This document shows, piece after piece, positions 1 to 9,074 of a stretch of DNA of 37,568 nucleotides; position 1 is the first letter of the stretch; the number at the start of each line of letters is the position of its first letter. The DNA lies in contig DLBP01000019.1 in NCBI GenBank assembly GCA_002480165.1, positions 1 to 37,568 of the forward strand. The letters are read 5' to 3'. The notes under the pieces are model-generated. The model had not been told where the DNA came from. It did no database searches and was given only the letters and a program-made list of their open reading frames with translations. A program made the position numbers and the translations under genes. This stretch comes from Proteobacteria bacterium UBA7821. GTDB taxonomy: Bacteria; Pseudomonadota; Gammaproteobacteria; Comchoanobacterales; Comchoanobacteraceae.

Positions 1-546
1 TATGGCGATGAGTAGAAAGATAGAGCCAATAAAAGTGTATAAAAAAAACTTTGTAGCAGCATAAGATCGGTTTGTAGAACCCCATATTCCAATACACAAA
101 TACATCGGAATTAACATCGCCTCAAAAAAGACAAAGAACAGCAGTGCATCTTGTGAGCAGAACAAACCGTTCATCAACCCCTGTAAAATCAGGAAAATGG
201 CACAATAAGCAGATTGCTGATGGTCAACTAGGGCTTTTGATGTGACCAGAACGGCCAAGGTTATCACAGAACTTAAACTAATCAGCATGAGTGCCAGACC
301 ATCACAAGCAAGGTGATAGTCGCTGTTTAACATAGGTAGCCAACGAATGACCTCGACAAACTGTAAGTCTGGTATGAGTGGATCAAATACGACGATGAGA
401 TAGCTGTTTGCAACAAGTGTGATCATTGCAGATAACATGGCCAGTCGATCATTCGATTGATGCGTGGCTGACCGGCGGCTTAAGAGCAGGATAGCAAAGG
501 CGATGGGCTGCCAAATCAACAAGCTTAGAACGGGGATACTTATCAT
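1..546 (-). CDS. nuoM: NADH-quinone oxidoreductase subunit M, N-terminal part (cut by window edge)
   Basis: NuoM is one of the three antiporter-like, proton-pumping membrane subunits of complex I. The minus-strand frame reads without a stop from an ATG at 546 to base 1, giving 182 codons that start MISIPVLSLLIWQPIAFAIL. It has several hydrophobic helices and family-like segments such as DGLALMLISLSS and FFVFFEAMLIPMYL, whose Glu is the conserved membrane glutamate of this family. The rest of the protein (usually about 500 residues) and nuoN should lie to the left of the window. The start is 12 bp after the nuoL stop, so it is the next gene of the nuo operon. Truncation is by the window edge, not a mutation. 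Confidence 0.95.
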   Translation of the reverse strand, partial: MISIPVLSLLIWQPIAFAILLLSRRSATHQSNDRLAMLSAMITLVANSYLIVVFDPLIPDLQFVEVIRWLPMLNSDYHLACDGLALMLISLSSVITLAVLVTSKALVDHQQSAYCAIFLILQGLMNGLFCSQDALLFFVFFEAMLIPMYLCIGIWGSTNRSYAATKFFLYTFIGSIFLLIAI

Positions 547-558
547 CTGAAACACCTA

Positions 559-2505
559 TTAAAACAGTAACACTCTAATTAAAAACATAACCAGTATTGC
601 CGATGAGACTAGGTAAATCGTATACCTTAGATAGTCAAATAATTGACCACTCAATTGACTACTGGTTGATTTGGACTGTTCACGTAATAATCTACTGATG
701 CTTTCAACGGCAATTCGGTCGATTAATAATTGATCAAGCAAGCGACTAGCGCATCTAGCCAGGCATAGTACGGTCGCAGTGAGTGACTGATAGAGCCTAT
801 CAAAACCAAATTTGTTAACTAAAACCATATGGATCATGGCTATTAGACGACTATTAGTTGGTATGAAGCGACTGCCTTGGTGATATCTGATAACGGTCAG
901 ACTCGCGGTAATGATGACCAGCCACAAAATAGGCCCTTCAAACGCATGGAGCAGAACCTGGGATGGCTCACGAAAGTCAGCTAGGAATTGTTGTCTCGCT
1001 TGTAGATGAGATGGGGTGAGAAAGATAACCGCATTCAATTGACCCAAGAAGTCCATGCGATTTAGCCAGTAGCCCAATGCAACGCTCGGCACGGCTAGAA
1101 TAATGAGTGGTAGGGTGACCATTAAACCCGGCTCTTTGATAGTGTGTGTGTGACTAGAATTATGACCATGAAAGACAAGCGCTAGCAGTCTAAAGCTATA
1201 CAGTGCAGTGACAACGGCCGATGTCGATAGTAGCCATGATGCACTCGATGCCAGTGGTGCATGTGAGTGTGCAACAGCCATTAAAATTAAGTCTTTGGAA
1301 AAAAAGCCAGACAGTGGTGGTAGCGCCACCAATGACAAACTTCCGATTAAAAAACAAACATAGGTGATTGGTAATCGAGTCGCTAGCCCACCCATTTTTT
1401 CGATGTTTTGCTCATGGTGTAATGCGATAATCACAGAGCCACAGCCCAGAAATAACAGTGCCTTGAATGCAGCGTGAGTGGTTAAGTGAAAGATTGCAAG
1501 ATCGTATGCGGACACACCGGTTGCCGCTGCCATGTAGCCGAGTTGTGACAGTGTTGAATATGCGACAACGCGCTTAATATCAGTCTGGACTACAGCGACT
1601 AAACCAAGTGATAGCGCACCAACACTGCCTAAGATTAATATGATGGATTGGACATGGGGGGCTGATTCAAATAAAATAGACAGCCTTGCGATCATATAAA
1701 TACCCGCTGTGACCATAGTCGCAGCGTGAATGAGCGCAGAGATCGGCGTCGGACCTTCCATTGAATCGGGTAACCAGACATGCAATGGTATTTGTGCAGA
1801 TTTTGCCATAGCCCCCATAAACATACAAAAGGCCACTAGTTCAATCCCAGGTATTTGCTGGCCAAATAGTATCCAGCTTGAGTGTTGTTCAATCAATGGT
1901 AGAGCTTGGTTAATACTGTTGAAGTTTAGATCTCCGGAATGACTCACAATGATAGCCGTACCACAGATTAGACCAAAATCGCCTAGCCGATTGACCAGAA
2001 ACGCTTTTAGGCTAGCATTAGCAGCCGAATCCTTTTGATGCCAGAAACCAATCAGTAAATAAGAGACAACGCCAACGCCTTCCCAGCCAAAAAACAGTTG
2101 CAGAAAGTTATCAGCACAAACGAGTGTTAGCATCATGAATGTAAATAGTGATACCAGTGAGAAAAATCTCTGGTAGCCAAGGTCGTCTTTCATATAACCC
2201 ACGCTATAAATGTGGACTAATAATGAGACAAAGCTCACCACACATAGCATCGTTGCAGTTAGAACATCGACGTAGACTCGAATTGGCACGTTATCTAGCC
2301 AGTAAAATACAGTGGCCTCCATGTGTGTTTGGTCCATGTTGAGTAACATGGCTGTTAGTGTGAAGGCAATCACACAAGTCAGGCCCATTAGACTAATACA
2401 GATCCGGTGTGTTGTTGTGTGTGTGACAATCGGTTGCATGACCATCGCTTGGACACTAGATAGCAGTGGTAGGATGAGTAGTAACTTGAGTAGTAGAGTG
2501 CTCAT
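559..2505 (-). CDS. nuoL: NADH-quinone oxidoreductase subunit L
   Basis: NuoL is the distal antiporter-like subunit of complex I, with a long lateral helix at its C-terminus. The 648-residue product is a little longer than E. coli NuoL (613). It shows many transmembrane helices and family signatures: FFGWEGVGVVSYLLIGFW near residue 137, the KSAQIPLHVWLPDSMEGPTP loop with its conserved Lys near 237, and HAATMVTAGIYMIAR. The C-terminal part after about residue 540 fits the amphipathic lateral helix and the final anchor helix. It lies between nuoK (5 bp gap) and nuoM in the normal nuo order. Confidence 0.97.
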   Translation of the reverse strand: MSTLLLKLLLILPLLSSVQAMVMQPIVTHTTTHRICISLMGLTCVIAFTLTAMLLNMDQTHMEATVFYWLDNVPIRVYVDVLTATMLCVVSFVSLLVHIYSVGYMKDDLGYQRFFSLVSLFTFMMLTLVCADNFLQLFFGWEGVGVVSYLLIGFWHQKDSAANASLKAFLVNRLGDFGLICGTAIIVSHSGDLNFNSINQALPLIEQHSSWILFGQQIPGIELVAFCMFMGAMAKSAQIPLHVWLPDSMEGPTPISALIHAATMVTAGIYMIARLSILFESAPHVQSIILILGSVGALSLGLVAVVQTDIKRVVAYSTLSQLGYMAAATGVSAYDLAIFHLTTHAAFKALLFLGCGSVIIALHHEQNIEKMGGLATRLPITYVCFLIGSLSLVALPPLSGFFSKDLILMAVAHSHAPLASSASWLLSTSAVVTALYSFRLLALVFHGHNSSHTHTIKEPGLMVTLPLIILAVPSVALGYWLNRMDFLGQLNAVIFLTPSHLQARQQFLADFREPSQVLLHAFEGPILWLVIITASLTVIRYHQGSRFIPTNSRLIAMIHMVLVNKFGFDRLYQSLTATVLCLARCASRLLDQLLIDRIAVESISRLLREQSKSTSSQLSGQLFDYLRYTIYLVSSAILVMFLIRVLLF

Positions 2506-2510
2506 ATTGA

Positions 2511-2819
2511 TTAGCCTTTTAACTGATTTAGGGTATCACTACTGATGTACTTAGGATTATCACTGTACAGTGCGATCAGTAAGCCAAGGCCAATCGCTGA
2601 CTCGGCAGCAGCGACAGTTAGATTAAAGAATACGAAAGCTTGACCATGGATGTTCTGGTGCAGCTGAGAGAATGCGATAAAGTTGGTGTTAATCGACAGG
2701 AGCATGAGTTCGATACACATAAAAAGCGAGATAAAATTACCACGGTTGTGGATCAACCCAATCAAACTCAGAGCGAATATAAGCATTGAAATGACGACTA
2801 GGTTTTGAATATCAATCAT
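2511..2819 (-). CDS. nuoK: NADH-quinone oxidoreductase subunit K
   Basis: NuoK is a small three-helix membrane subunit of complex I, related to MrpC. The product is 102 residues (usual about 100). It carries the two conserved membrane glutamates, one in the stretch FMCIELMLLSINTNF and one in VAAAESAIGLGLLIAL, which are part of the proton path. The start overlaps the nuoJ stop by 8 bp, which suggests translational coupling. Confidence 0.97.
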   Translation of the reverse strand: MIDIQNLVVISMLIFALSLIGLIHNRGNFISLFMCIELMLLSINTNFIAFSQLHQNIHGQAFVFFNLTVAAAESAIGLGLLIALYSDNPKYISSDTLNQLKG

Positions 2820-3420
2820 CGTTCTCCCTCAAATCTATTAATTGAATGCGCTGCTCATTTGAAGCATCAATCTGCTCGCTGATTGTCTGCCGCTTACCAC
2901 GGCTGCTGGGCTGTATATTGATGTGGCAAAGGCTCACACCTCCGATTGCAGCAATCAATAGTAATAGCCCACAGATGTGAAATTCAACGGATAGGTTGGT
3001 ATATAAAACCGCCCCCAATTGTTGGACATTGTTTTCCATGGTTAGCACCAAATCAGGTGATGGTTTAAATACAAGATAGAATGTCTCATTGGCTGCGTAA
3101 ATTAGTAAGGCAGCTGGAATAATCACGAATAAAAGCCCCCACGGAACGGCCTGATTGGTTGGGAATGTATTGAGATTGATCATCATGACAACAAACAGAA
3201 ATAACGTCATGACTGCACCAACGTAGACAAAGATCAGAAGGAGCCCTAAAAATTCAGCCTGTGTGAAAATCCACAGTATTGCTGCTAGAATAAAGGAGAA
3301 AATTAACGACATGACAGCAGTGACAGGCTTTCTAGAAAAAACAACGGTCAATGATGAGTATATAAGCGCGATTGCAAAACTATAAAATAAAAAGCTAGCT
3401 GGTCCCAGATTCTCAAACAT
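2812..3420 (-). CDS. nuoJ: NADH-quinone oxidoreductase subunit J
   Basis: NuoJ is a five-helix membrane subunit of complex I. The segment LLIFVYVGAVMTLFLFVVMM is the family hallmark (helix 3, which switches between alpha and pi form in solved complex I structures). I chose the ATG at 3420 (MFENLGPASFLFY, 202 residues). An AGGA lies 11 nt upstream, the overlap with nuoI is only 8 bp, and the N-terminus then matches the usual length before the first helix. An ATG at 3429 (MNPMFENL) is possible but sits too close to the AGGA. An in-frame upstream extension to 3474 would overlap nuoI by 62 bp and is unlikely. The C-terminus is a polar tail of about 35 residues. Confidence 0.93.
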   Translation of the reverse strand: MFENLGPASFLFYSFAIALIYSSLTVVFSRKPVTAVMSLIFSFILAAILWIFTQAEFLGLLLIFVYVGAVMTLFLFVVMMINLNTFPTNQAVPWGLLFVIIPAALLIYAANETFYLVFKPSPDLVLTMENNVQQLGAVLYTNLSVEFHICGLLLLIAAIGGVSLCHINIQPSSRGKRQTISEQIDASNEQRIQLIDLRENDD

Positions 3421-3904
3421 AGGGTTCATTGTCCTGTCGGTTTTGGGCAATTTTCGACTCGTATGCGCGACCAATATTCAGTAGCATTTCCTTATCCATG
3501 ATATTATCACCTCGTCCTTTGATGGTGTAGTTTTGTAAGTCCGTCAGTACGATGGAGTCAACTGGACAGGCTTCTTGGCACAGACCGCAGTGTATGCATA
3601 AAAACGTATCGATATCAAAACGCGTTGTTCTGCGTGTGCCGTCTGATCTCATTTGTGACTCGATGGTAATCGCCAGAGCTGGACAAGTGACTTCACACAA
3701 GCGACAAGCAATACAACGTTCCTCACCAGTATCTGGGTACTCTCTTAGTGCTAAGGCGCCACGATTTCTTGGGGACTTGGGGATGGTTCCTTGCTCTGGG
3801 TATTGCAGTGTAACAGCTGGTTTGATGAAATTTCGCCCAGTCACAGCGAGGCCCTTGAGGAAATCAAAGAGCAACAGGTTTATGATCGATCTGATGATTT
3901 TCAT
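3413..3904 (-). CDS. nuoI: NADH-quinone oxidoreductase subunit I (two 4Fe-4S clusters N6a/N6b)
   Basis: NuoI carries two ferredoxin-type 4Fe-4S clusters that pass electrons from NuoG towards NuoB. Both cluster motifs are visible: CIACRLCEVTCP and CIHCGLCQEACP, each CxxCxxCxxxCP. The start at 3904 gives 164 residues and makes an ATGA overlap with the nuoH stop, preceded by a GGGGGA ribosome-binding site. An ATG at 3910 is too close to that site. A longer frame to 3979 would run inside nuoH and adds residues not typical of the family. Confidence 0.95.
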   Translation of the reverse strand: MKIIRSIINLLLFDFLKGLAVTGRNFIKPAVTLQYPEQGTIPKSPRNRGALALREYPDTGEERCIACRLCEVTCPALAITIESQMRSDGTRRTTRFDIDTFLCIHCGLCQEACPVDSIVLTDLQNYTIKGRGDNIMDKEMLLNIGRAYESKIAQNRQDNEPYV

Positions 3905-4914
3905 AGCCATCCCCCAAGTTGTAAATACAGAGAGATGATAAGAACCCAGGCCAGCGCAACCGGTATGAGTACTTTCCAACCAAGCGACATGAGTTGATCA
4001 TAACGGTATCTTGGGAATGTTGAACGAAACCACAAAAACAGAAATAGAAATAGGCATGTTTTGATAACAAACCAGAACAAACCGGGTACCCAAGATGTCC
4101 ATGTTTCTAGGAATACGATGCCTTGGAATGGGGAAAGCCAGCCGCCTAAAAATGCGGTTGTTGCCAGTGCCGACACCAAGGTCATATTGGCATACTCAGC
4201 TAAAAAAAACAGTGCAAACGTGATCCCTGAGTATTCAACTTGGTAACCAGCAACAATTTCTGACTCCCCTTCTGCCATGTCAAATGGTAAGCGATTGGTC
4301 TCAGCAACAGCGGATATCCAATAGACGATTAGGGCAGGAAATAAAGGCCATATATACCAGTTAAGTACACTGCCTGATTGCGCTAAGACGATGGTTGATA
4401 GGTTCATTGATCCACTCAGTAGTAAGACACTGACTAAAGCAAAACCCATTGCGATTTCATAGGAAATAACCTGGGCAGCACATCGCATTGAGCCCATGAT
4501 GGCATAGATCGAATTAGACGACCAACCAGACAATAAAAAGCCATATGCCCCGAGTGAGCTCATGGCCATCACATACAAGAGCCCGGCATTGATATCAGCT
4601 AATACCAGACCTTGATCAAATGGGATAACAGCCCAGGCAGCCAGTGCTGGCGCAATGGCCATCACTGGCGCAAGCAAAAAAAAGAAATGGTGAGAGCGTT
4701 TGGGTGAAATGATTTCTTTAAAGAGTAATTTGATGGCATCAGCGATGGGTTGGAGGCAGCCATTGTAACCCACTCGATTAGGACCAACACGACCATGCAT
4801 GTAGGCAATGACTTTTCGTTCAATCGTGGTGAGATAGGCCACGAATACAATCAGTGGAATAATGATGAGTAATATTTTAAACAAGATCCAAAGTAATAGA
4901 GTCACTTCTGTCAT
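3901..4914 (-). CDS. nuoH: NADH-quinone oxidoreductase subunit H
   Basis: NuoH is the eight-helix membrane subunit of complex I that forms the quinone-binding chamber with NuoB and NuoD. The product is 337 residues (E. coli 325). Typical signatures are ERKVIAYMHGRVGPNRVGYN near residue 31 and the acidic loop AETNRLPFDMAEGESEIVAGY near residue 204. The start codon overlaps the nuoG stop in an ATGA junction and its stop overlaps the nuoI start in the same way. Confidence 0.97.
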   Translation of the reverse strand: MTEVTLLLWILFKILLIIIPLIVFVAYLTTIERKVIAYMHGRVGPNRVGYNGCLQPIADAIKLLFKEIISPKRSHHFFFLLAPVMAIAPALAAWAVIPFDQGLVLADINAGLLYVMAMSSLGAYGFLLSGWSSNSIYAIMGSMRCAAQVISYEIAMGFALVSVLLLSGSMNLSTIVLAQSGSVLNWYIWPLFPALIVYWISAVAETNRLPFDMAEGESEIVAGYQVEYSGITFALFFLAEYANMTLVSALATTAFLGGWLSPFQGIVFLETWTSWVPGLFWFVIKTCLFLFLFLWFRSTFPRYRYDQLMSLGWKVLIPVALAWVLIISLYLQLGGWL

Positions 4915-7289
4915 GTTTGGTCACCCTCAACCGATGATAGTGTGATGTGCCCAATCGCCGGGAGTGGTAACACGCTATCACATCCCTGGTGGATCGCACT
5001 ACAGCCAATGGGTATGCTGAGATTGAATTCACAGGGTAATTGAATTGTTTTGTACTGGGATTTGATAGTAACCACTTGCTTATTGCGTATCGCGTACTGC
5101 TTTGCTGTATCGGGGTGAATTAAGAGCTTAGATTGGTTTAGCGTCTGTTGCAGTGCAGAAGCTCGTCTAACTAGCGCGTCTGATTTAAAAGGCGACCAAT
5201 AGTTGTGGTTCATGAGTTTGTGGTTAAGGGGTTTAACAGACTCTGGCTCTTTGGTGGGTATGCGAGTGAATGATGGGGACATGGTGTTGAATTGATTGTT
5301 AATTGTCTGTGACAGTGTGGTAATGTCACTGACAATCGGGTGGTTATTGGACAACAGGTGACACAGTTTTTGAAGGACTACCCAGCCAGGGCGAGAATTA
5401 TAACGGTGTGGCATGGCTTGAGAGAAACTCTGCCACTGGCCGCAAATATTAATGAAAGTACCAGCGTTCTCAACGTGGCTCGACAGTGGTAGTATGATAT
5501 CGGCATGCTGTTCGAGAGACGGGCTACGATAACTATGGAAAGCGATGACACAATTGGCATGTTCAAGCGCTGACCTAGCTAGATGACCATCGAAGCAGTC
5601 TAAATCTGGCTCAACTTGGTATAGAATATAGTTTGCTGAACGCTGTTGCCAGGCATGTGTGATGTGTTGCCCAACGGTTTCAGGCGTTTGGCCAAATGGC
5701 TTTCGATGAGGAAGCATGCCAGTAATCCATGCTCCGGCAGTATTGGGCCCATCTGTGATTAGGATTAACTTTGAACCAGTTTTTTTAGCCAAACGCTTGG
5801 CAATTCGTCTAATCTGGCTAGATTGAGGATGCGATTGTGCGGATAATCCAAGCACGATCAAACTCTGATTAGACGCAGTCAGATCATCGATGATGGCTTG
5901 TCCAGATTTGCTAGATGAGTCAGGTAAGTTTGGAGCAACTTCATCTGATGCCAGCATGAGCCATCCAGACAAGGTGTGTGCGAATTGTTGTGGGCTGACA
6001 ATGCACCGATGACCTTGAGGATAGTTGGACTCAAAATCTAGCATGTTTAACTCATGAACTCGTGACTGATGTTGTTGGGTTGCCTGTCTTATTCGGTGGT
6101 TAAACAATGGTGCTTCAGCCCGAGTATTGCCACCGATCATTAAAATGGATTCCATCGTCTCAACCGCTTCGAGAGATAAATCCAGGCTGCCAGGATAGAG
6201 TGGCATCTCAGCTTGATCACTGAAGTCGCATTCTTTTAAACGGTGGTCGAAGTTGACGCATTGATAGTGATCTAGCCATTGTCTGAACAGATACATTTCT
6301 TCTAGCGTTGCCGTTGGGTTAATAATGCCATATAGGTTGTCTGGTGACACATGCTCGAGCTTAGCTTGTACAGCATACAGTGCGTTTTGCCAAGTTACTT
6401 CTTCCCATTTGCCAGATTTTTTCATCATGGGTTGTTTGAGTCTCTGATGGTGCTCAAGTCCCTGGTAGCTGAATCGATCTCGATTGCTAATCCAGTTTTG
6501 GTTGATTGTTTCGTTGGCACGGGGAACGACACGAGTAACGCGGTTTTTTTCTGACGACTTTTTGTCAACAATGTGATAATAAAGGTGACTTCCAACACAG
6601 TCGTGTGGCGAAATGCTATGGTGCTGCGTGTATTCCCATGAGCGTCCGTGATATCGATGGGGCTTTGATGTGAGAGCGCCGACAGGGCAGAGGTCAATGA
6701 CATTGCCAGACAGTTCTGATTCCATTGAATGCTTGAGATAGGTACTAATGCGAGTGTTTTCGCCTCGGCCAGTCATTCCAAGCTCTGGCATCCCGGCAAC
6801 TTCATCACCAAATCTCACACATCGAGAGCAGTGAATGCATCGCGTCATGTCTGTTGCGATGAGTGGGCCAAGGTTTTCATCGGCCACAGTTCGTTTCGCC
6901 TGTTGATAATCGGTCTCACCAAAACCATAGCCCATTGAGACATCTTGCAATTCACATTCACCACCTTGATCACAGATTGGGCAGTCTAGTGGGTGGTTGA
7001 TGAGTAAGAATTCCATGATGGCTCGTTGTGCCTCGATGGCCAGCTCTGATTTAGTTCTAACAACCATACCATCTGATACAATTGTTTTGCAGGCTGGTAG
7101 TGGTTTGTTGGACTGTTCAACATCAACCAGGCACATTCGGCAGCTTGCAACGACCGATAGCTTTGGGTGGTAACAGAATCTCGGGATTGATATCCCATGT
7201 CGATCAGCGGCAGCAATGACGCTTTCACCAGGCTGACACTGAACCGATTGGCCATTGATTTCAATTTGAATGGTTGGGTTATCGGTCAT
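4911..7289 (-). CDS. nuoG: NADH-quinone oxidoreductase subunit G (Fe-S, molybdopterin-like fold)
   Basis: NuoG is the largest peripheral-arm subunit of complex I; it relays electrons through clusters N1b, N4 and N5. The product is 792 residues. The N-terminal ferredoxin domain has the 2Fe-2S ligands in CYHPK....CRMC....C (about residues 38-68). HPLDCPICDQGGECE (about 98-112) gives the HxxxCxxCxxxxxC set of N5, and CIHCSRC plus a later CPVGAL gives N4. The extra N7 cysteine set of E. coli NuoG is not seen: the matching place reads SISPHDCVGSH, as in mitochondrial-type subunits that lack N7. The C-terminal half has the molybdopterin-oxidoreductase fold and is poorly conserved. Confidence 0.96.
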   Translation of the reverse strand: MTDNPTIQIEINGQSVQCQPGESVIAAADRHGISIPRFCYHPKLSVVASCRMCLVDVEQSNKPLPACKTIVSDGMVVRTKSELAIEAQRAIMEFLLINHPLDCPICDQGGECELQDVSMGYGFGETDYQQAKRTVADENLGPLIATDMTRCIHCSRCVRFGDEVAGMPELGMTGRGENTRISTYLKHSMESELSGNVIDLCPVGALTSKPHRYHGRSWEYTQHHSISPHDCVGSHLYYHIVDKKSSEKNRVTRVVPRANETINQNWISNRDRFSYQGLEHHQRLKQPMMKKSGKWEEVTWQNALYAVQAKLEHVSPDNLYGIINPTATLEEMYLFRQWLDHYQCVNFDHRLKECDFSDQAEMPLYPGSLDLSLEAVETMESILMIGGNTRAEAPLFNHRIRQATQQHQSRVHELNMLDFESNYPQGHRCIVSPQQFAHTLSGWLMLASDEVAPNLPDSSSKSGQAIIDDLTASNQSLIVLGLSAQSHPQSSQIRRIAKRLAKKTGSKLILITDGPNTAGAWITGMLPHRKPFGQTPETVGQHITHAWQQRSANYILYQVEPDLDCFDGHLARSALEHANCVIAFHSYRSPSLEQHADIILPLSSHVENAGTFINICGQWQSFSQAMPHRYNSRPGWVVLQKLCHLLSNNHPIVSDITTLSQTINNQFNTMSPSFTRIPTKEPESVKPLNHKLMNHNYWSPFKSDALVRRASALQQTLNQSKLLIHPDTAKQYAIRNKQVVTIKSQYKTIQLPCEFNLSIPIGCSAIHQGCDSVLPLPAIGHITLSSVEGDQT

Positions 7290-8575
7290 GATTTTTTCCT
7301 ACCTTTAACCATTGAGTGTCCGTGCTCAGCGAAGTAGATGAATTCATCTGAAAAGTGTTGTAGAAAACTGGTCACAGGCCAAGCAACAGCCTCCCCAAAT
7401 GCACAGATAGTCTTCCCTTCTATATTGCCAGCTATGCGACATAGAGACTCAACGGCTGCAACGGAGCTTTTGCCATTAAGCAGTTCAATGAGTGTGCGAT
7501 AGATCCAAGGCGTTCCTTCTCGGCATGGTGTGCATTGGCCACATGATTCGTGCTTATAGAAGTTCATTAAACAGGTAAGTATTTCTACCATACAGCAAGT
7601 CTCATCCAGTACAATCACAGCGCCAGTGCCGATTGCCGATCCGGCCGCTTTAAGGCTGGCATAATCCATGTGAATATTGAGCATGACCTCAGCTGGTAGT
7701 ATCTTCATCGAGCTCCCACCAGGTATCACTGCTTTGAGACGATTGCCATCTCTAATACCACCGACTTTATCGAGTAGTTCTGTGAATGGTATACCGAGAG
7801 GTAGCTCCATGATTTTAGGTCGCATCACGTGCCCGCTAACGCAGAATATCTTGGTACCACCACTGTTTTCGCTATGGTAGTTTTTATACCAGGATGGTCC
7901 CTGTTGTATAATAACCGGTAAACTGGCAAGTGTTTCTGTATTGTTGATGGTAGTAGGACAGCCATACAGGCCACTCATGGCCGGAAATGGTGGTTTGGCT
8001 CTGGGATAGGCTCGTTTACCTTCGAGAGATTCAAGCATGGCTGTCTCTTCGCCAACAATATAGGAGCCAGCACCACTCACATTATAGATGTCAATAGTCA
8101 GTCCACTATTGAAAATATTCTGGCCAACGTAACCTTGTTCACGCGCTTCTTCAAGTGCTTTCTCCATGCGTTGATAGGGTACGTCAAATTCCCCTCGAAG
8201 GTAATTGTAAACAACACTGGCACCGATGGCATAAGCCGCAATTAATAACCCTTCGATTAGCTGGTGTGGATTTTCAGATAAAATGAACCGATCTTTACTG
8301 GTGCCGGGCTCGCCCTCATCGGAATTACAGACTAGATATTTAATGGTATCGGCAGATTTGGGCATGAATGACATTTTCAGCCCACTCGGAAATGCAGCGC
8401 CACCTCGCCCAACAAGACCGGATGCTTTGATTGCCTCAATGATTGTATCTGCAGGAGTCTGATTAGTAATGATGTCTTTAATGACCTCATAGCCACCGAT
8501 AGCCTGGTATGTGCTGAGGTGATGACTGTTGGGATAAGCCAGTGTTCTATAGCAAACAGGACCTGGTTCAATCAT
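7286..8575 (-). CDS. nuoF: NADH-quinone oxidoreductase subunit F (NADH- and FMN-binding)
   Basis: NuoF is the NADH-oxidising subunit of complex I; it binds NADH, FMN and 4Fe-4S cluster N3. The product is 429 residues. Visible signatures are the glycine-rich nucleotide site GLVGRGGAAFPSGLKMSF (about 51-68), NSDEGEPGTSKDR, and the cluster ligands ESCGQCTPCREGTPW followed by the late Cys in KTICAFGEAVAWPV. It overlaps nuoE by 8 bp and nuoG by 4 bp. Confidence 0.97.
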   Translation of the reverse strand: MIEPGPVCYRTLAYPNSHHLSTYQAIGGYEVIKDIITNQTPADTIIEAIKASGLVGRGGAAFPSGLKMSFMPKSADTIKYLVCNSDEGEPGTSKDRFILSENPHQLIEGLLIAAYAIGASVVYNYLRGEFDVPYQRMEKALEEAREQGYVGQNIFNSGLTIDIYNVSGAGSYIVGEETAMLESLEGKRAYPRAKPPFPAMSGLYGCPTTINNTETLASLPVIIQQGPSWYKNYHSENSGGTKIFCVSGHVMRPKIMELPLGIPFTELLDKVGGIRDGNRLKAVIPGGSSMKILPAEVMLNIHMDYASLKAAGSAIGTGAVIVLDETCCMVEILTCLMNFYKHESCGQCTPCREGTPWIYRTLIELLNGKSSVAAVESLCRIAGNIEGKTICAFGEAVAWPVTSFLQHFSDEFIYFAEHGHSMVKGRKKS

Positions 8576-9074
8576 TTGGCACCTCGTTTGTTGTGAGCCC
8601 GTGAAGGATTTGATCCAGTTTGGTGGCAGTCACTTCTTCATGATAGACCGCATCATTGACTAGGATAGCAGGGGCTCCTGCACAGGCAGCAATACACTCT
8701 GTTTCCTCAAGTGTGAAGCGGCCACATGGTGTCGTCTCTCCCAGTTTTATCCCTAATTTTTTCTCACACAGATGGATTAAATCTTGACTCGCGCATAGAT
8801 AGCATGAAATGCTGTTGCAGACTTTGATAACATGTTTGCCTGGTTTCTTACGCCGATACAGACTATAGAATTCAACAACCTCATAGGCATAGATCCTGGG
8901 TAGTGATAGGTGATCAGCTACAGCATCAATAGCCTGTTCACTTAACCAGCCATACTCATCTTGAACAACGCGCAGGGCCATTAGTAATGCAGAACGTTTT
9001 TGATCGACTGGGAATTTACTCGAACAGTGATCAATTTTGTTAATCATGGCGGCTGTGAGTATGGGATTGCTCAT
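8568..9074 (-). CDS. nuoE: NADH-quinone oxidoreductase subunit E (2Fe-2S N1a)
   Basis: NuoE is the thioredoxin-fold subunit of complex I that carries 2Fe-2S cluster N1a next to the FMN in NuoF. The product is 168 residues. The four ligands are in VCNSISCYLC (C-x4-C) and ECIAACAGAPA (C-x3-C). The N-terminal helical part contains the family segment VQDEYGWLSEQAIDAVADHL. It overlaps nuoD by 4 bp. Confidence 0.96.
   Translation of the reverse strand: MSNPILTAAMINKIDHCSSKFPVDQKRSALLMALRVVQDEYGWLSEQAIDAVADHLSLPRIYAYEVVEFYSLYRRKKPGKHVIKVCNSISCYLCASQDLIHLCEKKLGIKLGETTPCGRFTLEETECIAACAGAPAILVNDAVYHEEVTATKLDQILHGLTTNEVPND

Noticed and set aside
1..546. nuoM as a broken gene and a missing nuoN
   Set aside because: The frame is open to the window edge, so truncation is due to the window and nuoN is expected outside it.
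3552..3938. A 128-codon plus-strand frame opposite nuoI
   Set aside because: It mirrors the conserved ferredoxin motifs of nuoI on the other strand and has no features of its own.
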